The translations under genes were made by a program, and so were the position numbers. Shown here in pieces: positions 22,144 through 29,177 of a stretch of 43,440 nucleotides of DNA. How positions within the stretch are numbered: position 1 is the first letter of the stretch; each line of letters begins with the position of its first letter. Below the pieces are notes generated by a model. That model made no database searches and was not told the DNA's origin. It worked only from the letters and a program-made list of their open reading frames with translations. Source of the DNA: a virus. The stretch covers positions 1 through 43,440 of IMG/VR virus record IMGVR_UViG_3300043496_000162; one strand, written 5' to 3'.

Positions 22144-22376
22144 TCGAGCAATGGCTCACCGCCAACGGCGCCGGTGCAGCACATAGACTGCATCTCAGCG
22201 CGGGCGTTTCACTCCCGGTGATCGGTCGAGCTCGAGCGGGCCGCGCCAACCTCGCGAGCGCGACAAAGATCCATGTCGCGACGGGTGGGCGAGTGTCGAT
22301 CTCGAGCATGACGGCCGACGACGTGCCCGAGCGCCTCGAGACGCCGACGCGTGAACGCAAGCGAGCTCGCCGATGA
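22137..22376 (+). CDS. Cro/YdaS-like HTH protein, leaderless candidate
   Basis: The 79-residue product begins MTLEQWLTANGAGAAHRLHL, then SAGVSLPVIGRARAGRANLA and TKIHVATGGRVSISSM. This follows the YdaS/Cro-like pattern (helix, short HTH 'VSLPVIGRAR.G', then an ATG-GRVS end) of small phage regulators. The ATG lies only 8 bases after the -10 box and inside an operator, with no ribosome binding site, so translation probably starts from the 5' end of the mRNA. It is divergent from the repressor gene and first in the rightward early operon, the position of cro. The role is inferred. Confidence 0.7.
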   Translation: MTLEQWLTANGAGAAHRLHLSAGVSLPVIGRARAGRANLASATKIHVATGGRVSISSMTADDVPERLETPTRERKRARR

Positions 22377-22543
22377 GCCGCGGTGATCGCGTTGCCGTGT
22401 ACGTGCCCGAAGATGGCCGTTGGCGATGCGCCGAGGTTGTCTCGTTCACGCCGCGCACGGCTTTCGTCGTCATGCCGGCGACGTCGCGGTGGGCTTTCAT
22501 CGAGCGCGAGCGGGTGCGCGAGATCTCGGTGGTGCGCGCATGA
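22373..22543 (+). CDS. Small SH3-like protein, coupled between Cro-like and methyltransferase genes
   Basis: This 56-residue gene begins with ATG overlapping the Cro-like stop and ends with a TGA inside the ATG of the methyltransferase gene (both ATGA). The peptide MSRGDRVAVYVPEDGRWRCA, then EVVSFTPRTAFVVMP, ends in ERVREISVVRA. The 'GDRV.VYVPEDGRW' start and alternating strands look like a small SH3/KOW-type barrel. It is short, but the double coupling makes it likely to be real. Function unknown. Confidence 0.6.
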   Translation: MSRGDRVAVYVPEDGRWRCAEVVSFTPRTAFVVMPATSRWAFIERERVREISVVRA

Positions 22544-23250
22544 CGAGCTCGATCGAGTTGCGGCTCGGCCGGTGGCAAGATGTACTCGGCGACGTCGAGC
22601 CCGACGCGCTCATCACCGACGCGCCTTACTCATCGCGCACGCACTCGGGTCACGACAACACGACGCGCAACGATGGCCACCACGATCCGGCGTACGGCCA
22701 TCGCAAGGTCACGCGCCCGATCAACTATCCCGCGTGGACACCCGACGACGTGCGCGAGCTCGTGCGCGGTTTTTCCGATCGCACGCGCGGATGGTTTGTC
22801 AGTCTGACGGATCACACGCTTGCGCCGTGTTGGGCCGATGAGCTCAGCGCGGCCGGGCGCTACGTGTTCGCACCGCTCCCGCTCGTCGAGATCGGCTCGC
22901 GCGTGCGGCTCACGGGTGACGGGCCGTCGAGCTGGTCTTGCTGGCTCATCGTCGCTCGGCCGCGCGAGCTGAGCGGGTGGGGCACGCTCCCGGGCGCGTA
23001 CGTGTACACCGGCAAGGGTGATCGCGTCGTCATGGGCGGCAAGCGCACCGATGCCATGCGCGCGATCGTGCGTGACTACTCGCGCCCGGGACAGCTCGTG
23101 TGCGATCCGTGCGCGGGCGGTGCGACGACGCTGATCGCGGCCTCGATCGAGAAACGTCGTGCCGTCGGCGCCGAGATGCAGCCCGATCAGTTCGAGGTTG
23201 CTCAGACACGCGTTGCGCTCGGCCACACGCCGTCACTATTCGCCGAATAG
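22540..23250 (+). CDS. DNA (N4/N6-type) methyltransferase
   Basis: Starting at the coupled ATG, the product is 236 residues. Motif IV is DAPYSSRTHSGH (Asp27-Tyr30; the common form is DPPY) and motif I is VCDPCAGGATTL near residue 193. Motif IV before motif I is the beta-group order. A GAEMQPDQFEVAQTR segment near the C-terminus matches the 'GaE.dp.y...A..R' region after motif I. It should methylate adenine or N4-cytosine in a short target sequence. No restriction partner is seen, so it is an orphan, perhaps protecting phage DNA or regulating early genes. The early rightward operon position is common for such enzymes. Confidence 0.88.
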   Translation: MTSSIELRLGRWQDVLGDVEPDALITDAPYSSRTHSGHDNTTRNDGHHDPAYGHRKVTRPINYPAWTPDDVRELVRGFSDRTRGWFVSLTDHTLAPCWADELSAAGRYVFAPLPLVEIGSRVRLTGDGPSSWSCWLIVARPRELSGWGTLPGAYVYTGKGDRVVMGGKRTDAMRAIVRDYSRPGQLVCDPCAGGATTLIAASIEKRRAVGAEMQPDQFEVAQTRVALGHTPSLFAE

Positions 23251-23296
23251 GTAGCAGACAGTCAGATCGGCCGCGGGCCGAAGGGTGGGGTGCGTC

Positions 23297-23701
23297 ATGG
23301 TGCAAGGGGCGTTCGAAAAACTGCCGTGCAAGCTCACGGCCGCTGAAAAGGCCGCGAAATCCGATGAGCTCGCCGCCGAGTTGCAACGGCGTGCTGAGCT
23401 CGAGCTCGAAAAGCAGCTGCTCTCTCAGCGCCTTGCCAAGTCGATCAAACAGTCGGCACGCAAGGTCAGCAACCTCGCCGAGGAAGTGCGCACCGGCATC
23501 GAGTACCGCGAGATCGGTGTGGTTGAGCGTGTCGCCGGTCAACGCATGGAAACGTTACGCGTCGACACGCGCGCGGTGGTGCACTCCCGGCCGCTCGAGG
23601 CGCATGAGCGGCAACGCAGTCTGTTCGATGCCGATGGTGTCGTGACTGACGACGACGAGGTCGACGACGACGAGAGCGCTGAGACCGGCGACAAACACTG
23701 A
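23297..23701 (+). CDS. Conserved phage protein with coiled coil
   Basis: The ATG at 23297 gives 134 residues. A long helix (DELAAELQRRAELELEKQLL, then SQRLAKSIKQSARKVSNLAE) is followed by EYREIGVVERVAGQRMETLR and VDTRAVVHSRPLEAHERQ. The second half matches a pattern I know from phage proteins near replication genes ('R.DTGEVV..RPM...E.Q'). It ends in an acidic Asp/Glu tail. The function is unknown; the location just before the helicase suggests a replication or recombination accessory. Confidence 0.7.
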   Translation: MVQGAFEKLPCKLTAAEKAAKSDELAAELQRRAELELEKQLLSQRLAKSIKQSARKVSNLAEEVRTGIEYREIGVVERVAGQRMETLRVDTRAVVHSRPLEAHERQRSLFDADGVVTDDDEVDDDESAETGDKH

Positions 23702-23747
23702 GCACGTGCGAGGGGGATGCCGTGCTCGATGAGCAGACAAAGCAGGG

Positions 23748-25295
23748 GTGCCGGTGCGAGCCGTGAAGGCGCCACCGACGCAAACCGGGGGCGGGCGCGT
23801 CGGGCGGCTCTCGCGTGACGACGTAAAGCCGGATCTGTTTGATCTTACGCTCGAGCGCGACTTTCTTGCCGCGTGCACGATGTTTTCTGAGCTCGTGCTC
23901 TCGAGCAGCGTCACCGAGAGCGACTTTTACTCGGGTCAAAACGCCGTGATCTTCGCGGCACTCTTGCACCTCGTCGCCAACGGCGAGCCGACCACGACCT
24001 TGTCGCTGCGCGGTCATTTGCACGACACCGGGCGGCTCGCGGGTGTTGGCGGCGATGAGTACCTGCTCTCGCTCACCGACACGATCCCGATCCGCAACGT
24101 CGACTCAGTGCGGTTGCGGCGACTCGCGCGGCGTCGGCGTTTGCAGGACTGCGCGCGCAACGTCGCCGGGTACGCCGGCACCGACGAGCTACCGCGTGCG
24201 ATGGCCGCTTTTGAGGCCGCGCGCGTCGAGCTCGAGGCGCTCGCGACGGTGGGCCGGCGTGTGCCGCTGCTCGCCGACTGCATCTCGTCGATCGGTGCGG
24301 TGGGGCCGCGCTTGCCGATCGGACTGCCACAGCTCGACGCGGCGACACGGGGGGGAATTCCGATGGGCAAATTCGTGGCGCTGCTCGGTGCACCGGGCGC
24401 GAATAAGACAAACCTCACGACGTGGCTCGCCGACGGGTGGGAGCGAGCAGGATGCGCCGTTGCCTTCGTGGCGGCCGACGAGTCGCGCGAAAGCGTGGTG
24501 GTGCGGCTCGGGCAACTCGACGGCTTTGATCGCACGCTGCTCGAGGGGGCCGACGGGGGCCGGCGTGCGGCTTTCGCGCGACAGGCTCACGCGCGCGCAA
24601 TCGCGGTGATCGATCCGTTCGAGGATCGCGTTTCGCTCGAGGCGACTGAGCAGCTGCTCATCGAGCTCGCCGCGGGCAAACCTCGCGTGCTGATCGTCGA
24701 CTCGGTGCAGACCGTGCCATGCGACGCGGCGGCCGGCGTCGAGACAAAGCGAGAGCAGATCGAGGCCGTCGTCGAGGTGCTCAAAGGGATCGCCAAGCGC
24801 GGCACGCTTGTGATCGCGATTTCGGAGATGAGCCGCGCGGGGTATCGCACGGGCAAGCGCGAGCACGATATCAGTGCGCTCGCGGCCGGCGCTGAGTCGC
24901 GGGCGCTCGAGTACGCCGCACACTTGCTGCTCGGCCTCAAACCGGTGCGCGGCGAGACCGGCATCGTCGACATTGAGGTTGCGAAAAACAGACTCGGCCC
25001 GGGCAAGCCTGAGATCCGCGTGTCGCTCAACTTCGAGACCTTGTGCTTTCGCGAGATCGACAGGCCGCTCGACGACGAGGTTGATCGCGAGGTGCATAAG
25101 AGCGACGCGCTACGCACGCGCATCCTGTCGGCGATCGCCAAGGATCACGAGCTGCGCACGGTCAACGCCGTCACGCGCGCGGCCGGTGCACGCAAACGAG
25201 ACGCGGGCTCGATGTTGCGCGAGCTCATCGAGGAAGGCGCGATCGCTCGCGTCGACGGCGTGTACCGCGTTGCCGCCGCGCGGGTGCTCTCGTGA
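23748..25295 (+). CDS. DnaB-like replicative helicase
   Basis: The product is about 515 residues; the first possible start is the GTG at 23748, but the GTG at 23754 has a better-placed AGCAGGGG. Residues 35-155 resemble the DnaB N-terminal domain (ERDFLAACTMF, TTTLSLRGHLHDTGRLAGVG, EYLLSLTDTIP). Residues 190-420 are a RecA-like ATPase: LGAPGANKTNLTTW (Walker A), VAFVAADESRESVVVR, and RVLIVDSVQTV (Walker B). A C-terminal winged-helix-like tail of 75 residues (NAVTRAAGARKRDAGSMLRE) is extra to DnaB. It would unwind DNA at the phage origin and could load host replication proteins. No separate helicase loader or primase was recognised. A repeat cluster follows immediately. Confidence 0.88.
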   Translation: MPVRAVKAPPTQTGGGRVGRLSRDDVKPDLFDLTLERDFLAACTMFSELVLSSSVTESDFYSGQNAVIFAALLHLVANGEPTTTLSLRGHLHDTGRLAGVGGDEYLLSLTDTIPIRNVDSVRLRRLARRRRLQDCARNVAGYAGTDELPRAMAAFEAARVELEALATVGRRVPLLADCISSIGAVGPRLPIGLPQLDAATRGGIPMGKFVALLGAPGANKTNLTTWLADGWERAGCAVAFVAADESRESVVVRLGQLDGFDRTLLEGADGGRRAAFARQAHARAIAVIDPFEDRVSLEATEQLLIELAAGKPRVLIVDSVQTVPCDAAAGVETKREQIEAVVEVLKGIAKRGTLVIAISEMSRAGYRTGKREHDISALAAGAESRALEYAAHLLLGLKPVRGETGIVDIEVAKNRLGPGKPEIRVSLNFETLCFREIDRPLDDEVDREVHKSDALRTRILSAIAKDHELRTVNAVTRAAGARKRDAGSMLRELIEEGAIARVDGVYRVAAARVLS

Positions 25296-25699
25296 TTGTC
25301 ACTCCCTGCAAGCGTGCATTGCGGTTCCCGTGGTTCCCGTTGGTTCCCGTGGTTCCCGGAACCGGAACCGAGGTATGGTTCCCGTGGTTCCCACCACCCT
25401 ATAGGGGTGGGGAACCGCGGAACCACCGCAGAATACGATCCGAAAGAGGGTCGATCGTTCCGCCCCCGGGGGGGGTGCACGTCGCGGTGTCGCTCAGCGG
25501 TGCCCGTTTGGGCCGCTTTCGAGTGGGCGAGGGGGGTAGTGGCTCCGACGAGCTCGCGGCCCTTCTAACCGGCACCGCGGCGAGGGCCGTTGGTTCCCGG
25601 GCGGCCTGCTTTCGAGGGGGCGTTTCGAGGCCGTTTTTGTGTGCAGGCGGAACCACCACCGAGCGCAAGAGAATGGGCACCCGGGGGGGCGTCTCGTGA
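25292..25699 (+). CDS. Doubtful ORF spanning the GGTTCCC repeat region
   Basis: An open frame of 135 codons starts with a GTG overlapping the helicase stop and ends in a TGA overlapping the GTG of the RuvC-like gene, the same coupling as its neighbours. However, its sequence is low-complexity where it crosses the repeats (FPWFPLVPVVPGTGTE) and otherwise lacks recognisable features, and no family is known. It may be a real but poorly conserved gene, or the coupling may be a coincidence over a non-coding origin region. Confidence 0.35.
   Translation: MIVTPCKRALRFPWFPLVPVVPGTGTEVWFPWFPPPYRGGEPRNHRRIRSERGSIVPPPGGVHVAVSLSGARLGRFRVGEGGSGSDELAALLTGTAARAVGSRAACFRGGVSRPFLCAGGTTTERKRMGTRGGVS
25323..25426. 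repeat. GGTTCCCGT repeat cluster, candidate replication origin
   Basis: Six copies of a 9-bp element occur on the plus strand: GGTTCCCGT at 25323, 25332, 25342 and 25377, GGTTCCCGG at 25351 and GGTTCCCAC at 25386. GGAACC in the opposite orientation follows at 25358, 25364, 25411 and 25419. CCACCCTA-TAGGGGTGG between the last two groups is a further inverted repeat. The cluster follows the helicase gene and precedes the RuvC-like gene, as expected for iterons of a phage or plasmid origin. More copies occur near 25590 and 25653. The origin role is inferred. Confidence 0.6.
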
Positions 25700-26325
25700 G
25701 CGGCGCTCGAGTCATCGTCGGGCTCGATCAGGCGAGCCGATCGGGGTGGGGCATCGCGCTCGAGCGGGGGCGCGTGCTGCACCACGGGCTCGCTCGAAAC
25801 CACAAAGAGCGCGTCGAGGTGATCGCTCGCGCGGTGCAGCTCGCGGGCGGTGATCCTCGTCGCGTGTTCGTGATGTTCGAGCAACACGATCACATGCCGC
25901 TCTCGAGACTCACCTCGAGCGATCACACGACGACGCGCACGACGAGCGGCCGACGCGGCGGTGTCGAGCGAGGGCCAAAGCAGATCTATGGGATGGGCAA
26001 GGCGTACGGCCGATGGGAGGCCGCGTGCGATCAGTGTGATCAACCTGAGTCGATGCGCGGCGAGGTGAAGCCGGCCGTATGGCGCTCGAGGATCCACGGC
26101 GTGCTGAGCGGGCCGAACCTGAAACAGGCCGCGATCGATTGGGCCTCGAGAGATGCACGCAAGCCGATCACTCAGCCCGACGAGGCCGAGGGGTATTGCA
26201 TCACGAGCTTCGCGGCGCTCGACGGCATCGCGCGGCACGACGCTGAGAAAGCGCTCACGCGCGTCAAAGCACGTGGTGAGCGCGAGCTGAAACGACAGGG
26301 CACGCTCACGTTCGAGGGCGAGTGA
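25696..26325 (+). CDS. RuvC-like/RNase H-fold Holliday-junction nuclease
   Basis: The GTG start gives 209 residues beginning VIVGLDQASRSGWGIAL, the RuvC-type first acidic strand (Asp11 with GLDQAS.SGWG). VFVMFEQHDH (about 54-63) supplies the conserved glutamate, and ITQPDEAEGYCITSFAAL (about 170-187) gives the C-terminal acidic pair. These are the hallmarks of phage RuvC/crossover-junction resolvases. It likely removes branches before packaging. It lies directly after the repeat cluster and helicase. The sequence between residues 75 and 110 (SDHTTTRTTSGRRGGVERGP) is a basic loop typical of junction binding. Confidence 0.82.
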   Translation: MSGARVIVGLDQASRSGWGIALERGRVLHHGLARNHKERVEVIARAVQLAGGDPRRVFVMFEQHDHMPLSRLTSSDHTTTRTTSGRRGGVERGPKQIYGMGKAYGRWEAACDQCDQPESMRGEVKPAVWRSRIHGVLSGPNLKQAAIDWASRDARKPITQPDEAEGYCITSFAALDGIARHDAEKALTRVKARGERELKRQGTLTFEGE

Positions 26326-26576
26326 TGGATCCGCGCCTCGAGCCCACCGCTTGTGAGTATCAGCTCGCGTATGAGCTGATCCGGCCCGCACCGTGGCTCA
26401 AGTCGCCGGTGCAGCACGCCGCCGAGATCGTCGTCGGGTATCGCGAGGGCTTGATCGTCCGGCTGCTCGAGCCGCTCGCCGCTCGCTTGCCCGATGCACA
26501 CGCAAAAGAGCTTCGCGCCGTGATCAAGGTGATCCGCGGCGAGTTGAAACCGTCAGACATGGAGCGACAGACATGA
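26325..26576 (+). CDS. Small hypothetical protein
   Basis: The ATG at 26325 (TGATG with the preceding stop) gives 83 residues; a GTG three bases earlier is the alternative. The product is mostly helical: PTACEYQLAYELIRPAPWL, then VQHAAEIVVGYREGLIVRLL and a final ELRAVIKVIRGELKPSDME. No family is recognised. It is coupled by 4-bp overlap to the next gene. Confidence 0.6.
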   Translation: MDPRLEPTACEYQLAYELIRPAPWLKSPVQHAAEIVVGYREGLIVRLLEPLAARLPDAHAKELRAVIKVIRGELKPSDMERQT

Positions 26577-26938
26577 GCGACGTATCCGCACGCAAGAAAC
26601 AACCGCGCACTGAGCTCAAAGCCGTCGAGAGCGAGGCGAAACCAAAGCGCCCGCGTAAGACAGGCGCTCGCCCGAGCACGTTCGCGGGTGAGCTGAGAGA
26701 GCTCGCGATCAAACACAGGTCAAAGCTCGGCAAGCTCACGTCGGCCGAGGCAAAGCTCGAGCAAAAGCTACGCGTCGTGCGCGCTCAGCGCGAGGCCGCC
26801 GAGGGGCCGCTTCGTGACGTCGAGGTGATGCTCGGCAACCATCCCGAGCTACCCGGCCTCGAGCAGCACAACGCCGAGGTCGAGGCTCAGATCGCAACCG
26901 CCGAGGTGCACACCGCGGCCGACGAGGTGAACCAATGA
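26573..26938 (+). CDS. Coiled-coil protein of the replication module
   Basis: The coupled ATG gives 121 residues. The first 45 are basic and disordered (SDVSARKKQPRTELKAVE, KPKRPRKTGARPS). The rest is a long helix with heptad features: GKLTSAEAKLEQKLRVVRAQ, REAAEGPLRDVEVML and EVEAQIATAEVHTAADEV. It may be a DNA-binding or oligomerising accessory. No family is recognised. Confidence 0.6.
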   Translation: MSDVSARKKQPRTELKAVESEAKPKRPRKTGARPSTFAGELRELAIKHRSKLGKLTSAEAKLEQKLRVVRAQREAAEGPLRDVEVMLGNHPELPGLEQHNAEVEAQIATAEVHTAADEVNQ

Positions 26939-27426
26939 TCGGCACCGATCAAGAGCCCTCACGCAAGGTGCTCGACAAGCTCAACGAAACGCTCGGCGAG
27001 GGCACGTACACGGTCTCTTACGCTCAGGACGCGCACGGCATCACGGGCGTCGTGCGCACGCGCGAGCAACCGCCGCGCGAGTACACCACGCGCTTCACGT
27101 CGGGACAGTCACCCGAGCAGGTTGAGGCCGTGTGGCTCGAGCTCGCCGATCGAGCGAGCAAGTCGATCCGTTTCGAGCGCGAGCAAGAGCAGGCGCGCGC
27201 GAGCGCGTACCGCGAGCCACCTCGGCCCGCACCCGGTGAGCAGACACCGCCACCGGCTGAGCCCTCAACCGAGCAGCCGAAAGCGGAAGCCACCGACGAC
27301 GAGCTCGCCGCGCGCATCGCCGCCCGGCCCAACGCCGAGGGTACGCCCGACGAGGGCACCACCTTTAACGAAGCAAGCGACGACGGCGATCGGAGTGCGG
27401 CCGGCGACAGAGCCCGCACAACCTAA
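26935..27426 (+). CDS. Hypothetical protein, last gene of early rightward operon
   Basis: The ATG at 26935 overlaps the preceding stop. The 163-residue product has an N-terminal globular part (SRKVLDKLNETLGEGTYTVS, QSPEQVEAVWLELADRAS) and a disordered, Pro/Glu-rich C-terminal half (PAPGEQTPPPAEPSTEQP). The N-terminal part has a TYTVSYAQD...TGVVRTREQ strand pair. No family is recognised. It precedes a 200-bp control region and is therefore the probable end of the early operon. Confidence 0.6.
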   Translation: MIGTDQEPSRKVLDKLNETLGEGTYTVSYAQDAHGITGVVRTREQPPREYTTRFTSGQSPEQVEAVWLELADRASKSIRFEREQEQARASAYREPPRPAPGEQTPPPAEPSTEQPKAEATDDELAARIAARPNAEGTPDEGTTFNEASDDGDRSAAGDRARTT

Positions 27427-27457
27427 TGAGATCCATGCGTTACGACGTACACCCGGG

Positions 27458-27495
27458 CCTCATTTAGTCCGTCAGTTAGTCGGGACTAAGTGAGG
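27458..27495 (+). terminator. Long hairpin after the early rightward operon
   Basis: CCTCATTTAGTCC (27458-27470) pairs with GGACTAAGTGAGG (27483-27495) over 13 positions with one mismatch, around a 12-base loop. It lies 32 bp after the last early gene and is not followed by a T-run, so it may be a factor-dependent terminator, an mRNA 3' stabiliser or an operator. The remaining gap to 27630 is a likely late promoter region, with TTGTAAAT and TTGACG-like stretches close to the next start. Confidence 0.5.
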
Positions 27496-27630
27496 TGCCG
27501 CGGTGCCGGGAATCGTGCCGGGCGCGATCTTTTCCACCCCCGGGGTAACAGTGCCGGGGGCGCCAAGGCCGGGGGGCGTCGCGCGTGTGATACGGGCACA
27601 GTTTTGTAAATCTCAACCGTTGACGTTGTA

Positions 27631-28308
27631 ATGGCCAGTAAAAACGCCACGAAATCAGCCGTTCGCGCGCGCGAGTCAACATCGGGAACGGACGGCGACG
27701 ACACGTCAACGCCGCTCGAGCCCGACGTTGACAAGCGGCCGGCGAAAAAGGTGCGGTCGGAGGGGCAACGCCTGCTCATGCTTGTGCCCGGATCGCTGCA
27801 ACAGATCGGCGACTCGATCGGCGCCACGAAACAGGCCGTAGCGTTGTGGCGTGACGGTGCGCGCGTGCCGGAAGAAAAGTGGCGGCGCAAGTTGCACGCG
27901 CTCTATGACATCTTGCCCGACGCGTGGGGGTACGGCCCGGGCGAGGCCCCTGTCGACGAGCCCGACGAGCCACCCGCCGAGCCACAGCTCGAGCGCGAGC
28001 CGACGGCCCTCGAGGATGTGAGCCGACTGCTCAGCTTGCTCAGAACGCAGCTCAACCGGCCGAACCTGCTCGCCCGAGAGCGCGCTCAGCTCGGCGACGC
28101 GTTCGCACGCGCGCTCACACAGAAAGAACGGCTCGAGCGTGCGCGCGAGATGCTCGAGGACCGCGTGATCCGCGAGCACCCGCAGTGGCAACGCCTGAAA
28201 AACGAGATTATCGCGGCGCTCATCCCGCACCCGGAAGCCGCTCGAGACGTCGAGGCCGCGATCGCCCGCGTGCTCGCCGCCGACGCCGCGGCCGACGATG
28301 TACCCTAG
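27631..28308 (+). CDS. Candidate terminase small subunit / HTH DNA-binding protein
   Basis: The 225-residue product has a basic N-terminus, an HTH at about residues 45-85 (RLLMLVPGSLQQIGDSIGAT, then KQAVALWRDGARVPEEKWRR), a Pro/Glu-rich linker and a helical C-terminus (LTQKERLERAREMLEDRVIR, then EHPQWQRLKNEIIAALIPHP). DNA-binding N-terminus, central coiled coil and C-terminal oligomerisation part is the layout of small terminases, and 'HP.W..L...I..AL.P.PEA' recalls them. It is the first gene of the late region, upstream of the large terminase. It could alternatively be a late regulator. The stop codon lies inside the first unit of octamer array 3. Confidence 0.55.
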   Translation: MASKNATKSAVRARESTSGTDGDDTSTPLEPDVDKRPAKKVRSEGQRLLMLVPGSLQQIGDSIGATKQAVALWRDGARVPEEKWRRKLHALYDILPDAWGYGPGEAPVDEPDEPPAEPQLEREPTALEDVSRLLSLLRTQLNRPNLLARERAQLGDAFARALTQKERLERAREMLEDRVIREHPQWQRLKNEIIAALIPHPEAARDVEAAIARVLAADAAADDVP

Positions 28309-28349
28309 GTGTAGATGCATCTAGGTGTCTACGTGTCTACACGTCTACA
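28302..28349. repeat. Octamer array 3 (inside packaging operon): candidate centromere/operator
   Basis: Six contiguous 8-bp units in perfect register: ACCCTAGG (28302, degenerate), TGTAGATG (28310), CATCTAGG (28318), TGTCTACG (28326), TGTCTACA (28334) and CGTCTACA (28342). The last four run in the same direction. The array fills the gap between the candidate small terminase and the next gene and ends 17 bp before its ATG, so bound protein could block read-through into the late genes. It repeats the element found at 9178-9217 and 14330-14369. Confidence 0.85.
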
Positions 28350-28366
28350 CGAGAAAGGATCGAGCT

Positions 28367-28576
28367 ATGAAAGGTCACAACTCCCGCTCGCTCACCGGCG
28401 AGCAGATCGACGAGGTTGCGCGACGCTACCGGGCCGGCGAGACAGTCGACGAGCTCGCCCTCGCATTCAAGGTGTCGACGGCACCGATCCGCAACGCGCT
28501 CAGGATCCGCGCGGTGCGCATGCGCGTCGGCGCCGGCCGCTCGTCGAGCCGCGTCGGCGGGTGGGGCATCTCGTGA
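28367..28576 (+). CDS. Small HTH protein downstream of array 3
   Basis: AGAAAGGA precedes the ATG at 28367, giving 69 residues. LTGEQIDEVARRYRAGETVD, ELALAFKVSTAPIRNALR is a helix-turn-helix of the resolvase/Hin-type ('I...Y..GET...LA..F.VS...I...L'). The C-terminus is basic with Arg/Ser. It could be a regulator of late genes or a DNA-packaging accessory, as it is adjacent to the array and to packaging genes. The stop overlaps the next GTG. Confidence 0.7.
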   Translation: MKGHNSRSLTGEQIDEVARRYRAGETVDELALAFKVSTAPIRNALRIRAVRMRVGAGRSSSRVGGWGIS

Positions 28577-28899
28577 CGCTGAGCGAGCCCACACCGTTCG
28601 AGCTCGAGCTCGCCGCGAGCGTGGCCGAGGTGGCCGAGCAGAGTGCGAGCGCCGATCTCGCACCGCTCATCGCCGGTGCGCTCGCCAGCCACCGCACGCG
28701 CCTCGCCGGGCTCGCGGTGGCCATGCTCCCGGCCTCGAGCTGCACCGTGTCCGACGAGGTGCTCGAGCACATGGCCGAGGGGTGGACACCACAGCAAGTG
28801 CGCGCGCTGATCGCCGATCACCGTGCGCTCAGGTCGCAACTCGCCCGCGCCCGCGAGCTCATGCCCGCGGTGCTCGAGGATGATCGGGGGGAACCGTGA
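28573..28899 (+). CDS. Small helical hypothetical protein
   Basis: The GTG at 28573 overlaps the preceding stop. The 108-residue product is almost all helix: ELELAASVAEVAEQSASADL, LIAGALASHRTRLAGLAVAM, EHMAEGWTPQQVRALIADHR. It could contribute to terminase or a packaging motor, but no family is recognised. The stop overlaps the next gene. Confidence 0.6.
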   Translation: MTLSEPTPFELELAASVAEVAEQSASADLAPLIAGALASHRTRLAGLAVAMLPASSCTVSDEVLEHMAEGWTPQQVRALIADHRALRSQLARARELMPAVLEDDRGEP

Positions 28900-29171
28900 T
28901 GGAAATAAGCCAAGAGAACAAAGCGCGAGTCGAGCGGGTGTTGCGTGCCGACGCGATCACGTACGTGAGCGACGCAACGGCGCGCGAGCACGGGCTCGTC
29001 GGCCTCGAGTTGCGCGGAGAGGGCAAGGTTTTCGCGGCGACATACGCGGTTGAAGCCGGTCAATCCCACGGCGACGCGTGGAGTGTTTTTCTGAGCGAGC
29101 TTCTCGACGGCATCGAGAGGGGCACGGTCGACGTCCCTCGCTGGGCGCGTGCCGAGCCCGCGAAAGACTGA
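28899..29171 (+). CDS. Small alpha/beta hypothetical protein upstream of large terminase
   Basis: The ATG at 28899 (TGATG overlap) gives 90 residues; a GTG at 28896 is the alternative. The product looks alpha/beta: ISQENKARVERVLRADAITY, GLVGLELRGEGKVFAATYAV, then a helix AWSVFLSELLDGIERGTVD. Six bases separate it from the terminase gene. No family is recognised. Confidence 0.6.
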   Translation: MEISQENKARVERVLRADAITYVSDATAREHGLVGLELRGEGKVFAATYAVEAGQSHGDAWSVFLSELLDGIERGTVDVPRWARAEPAKD

Positions 29172-29177
29172 GAGCCC

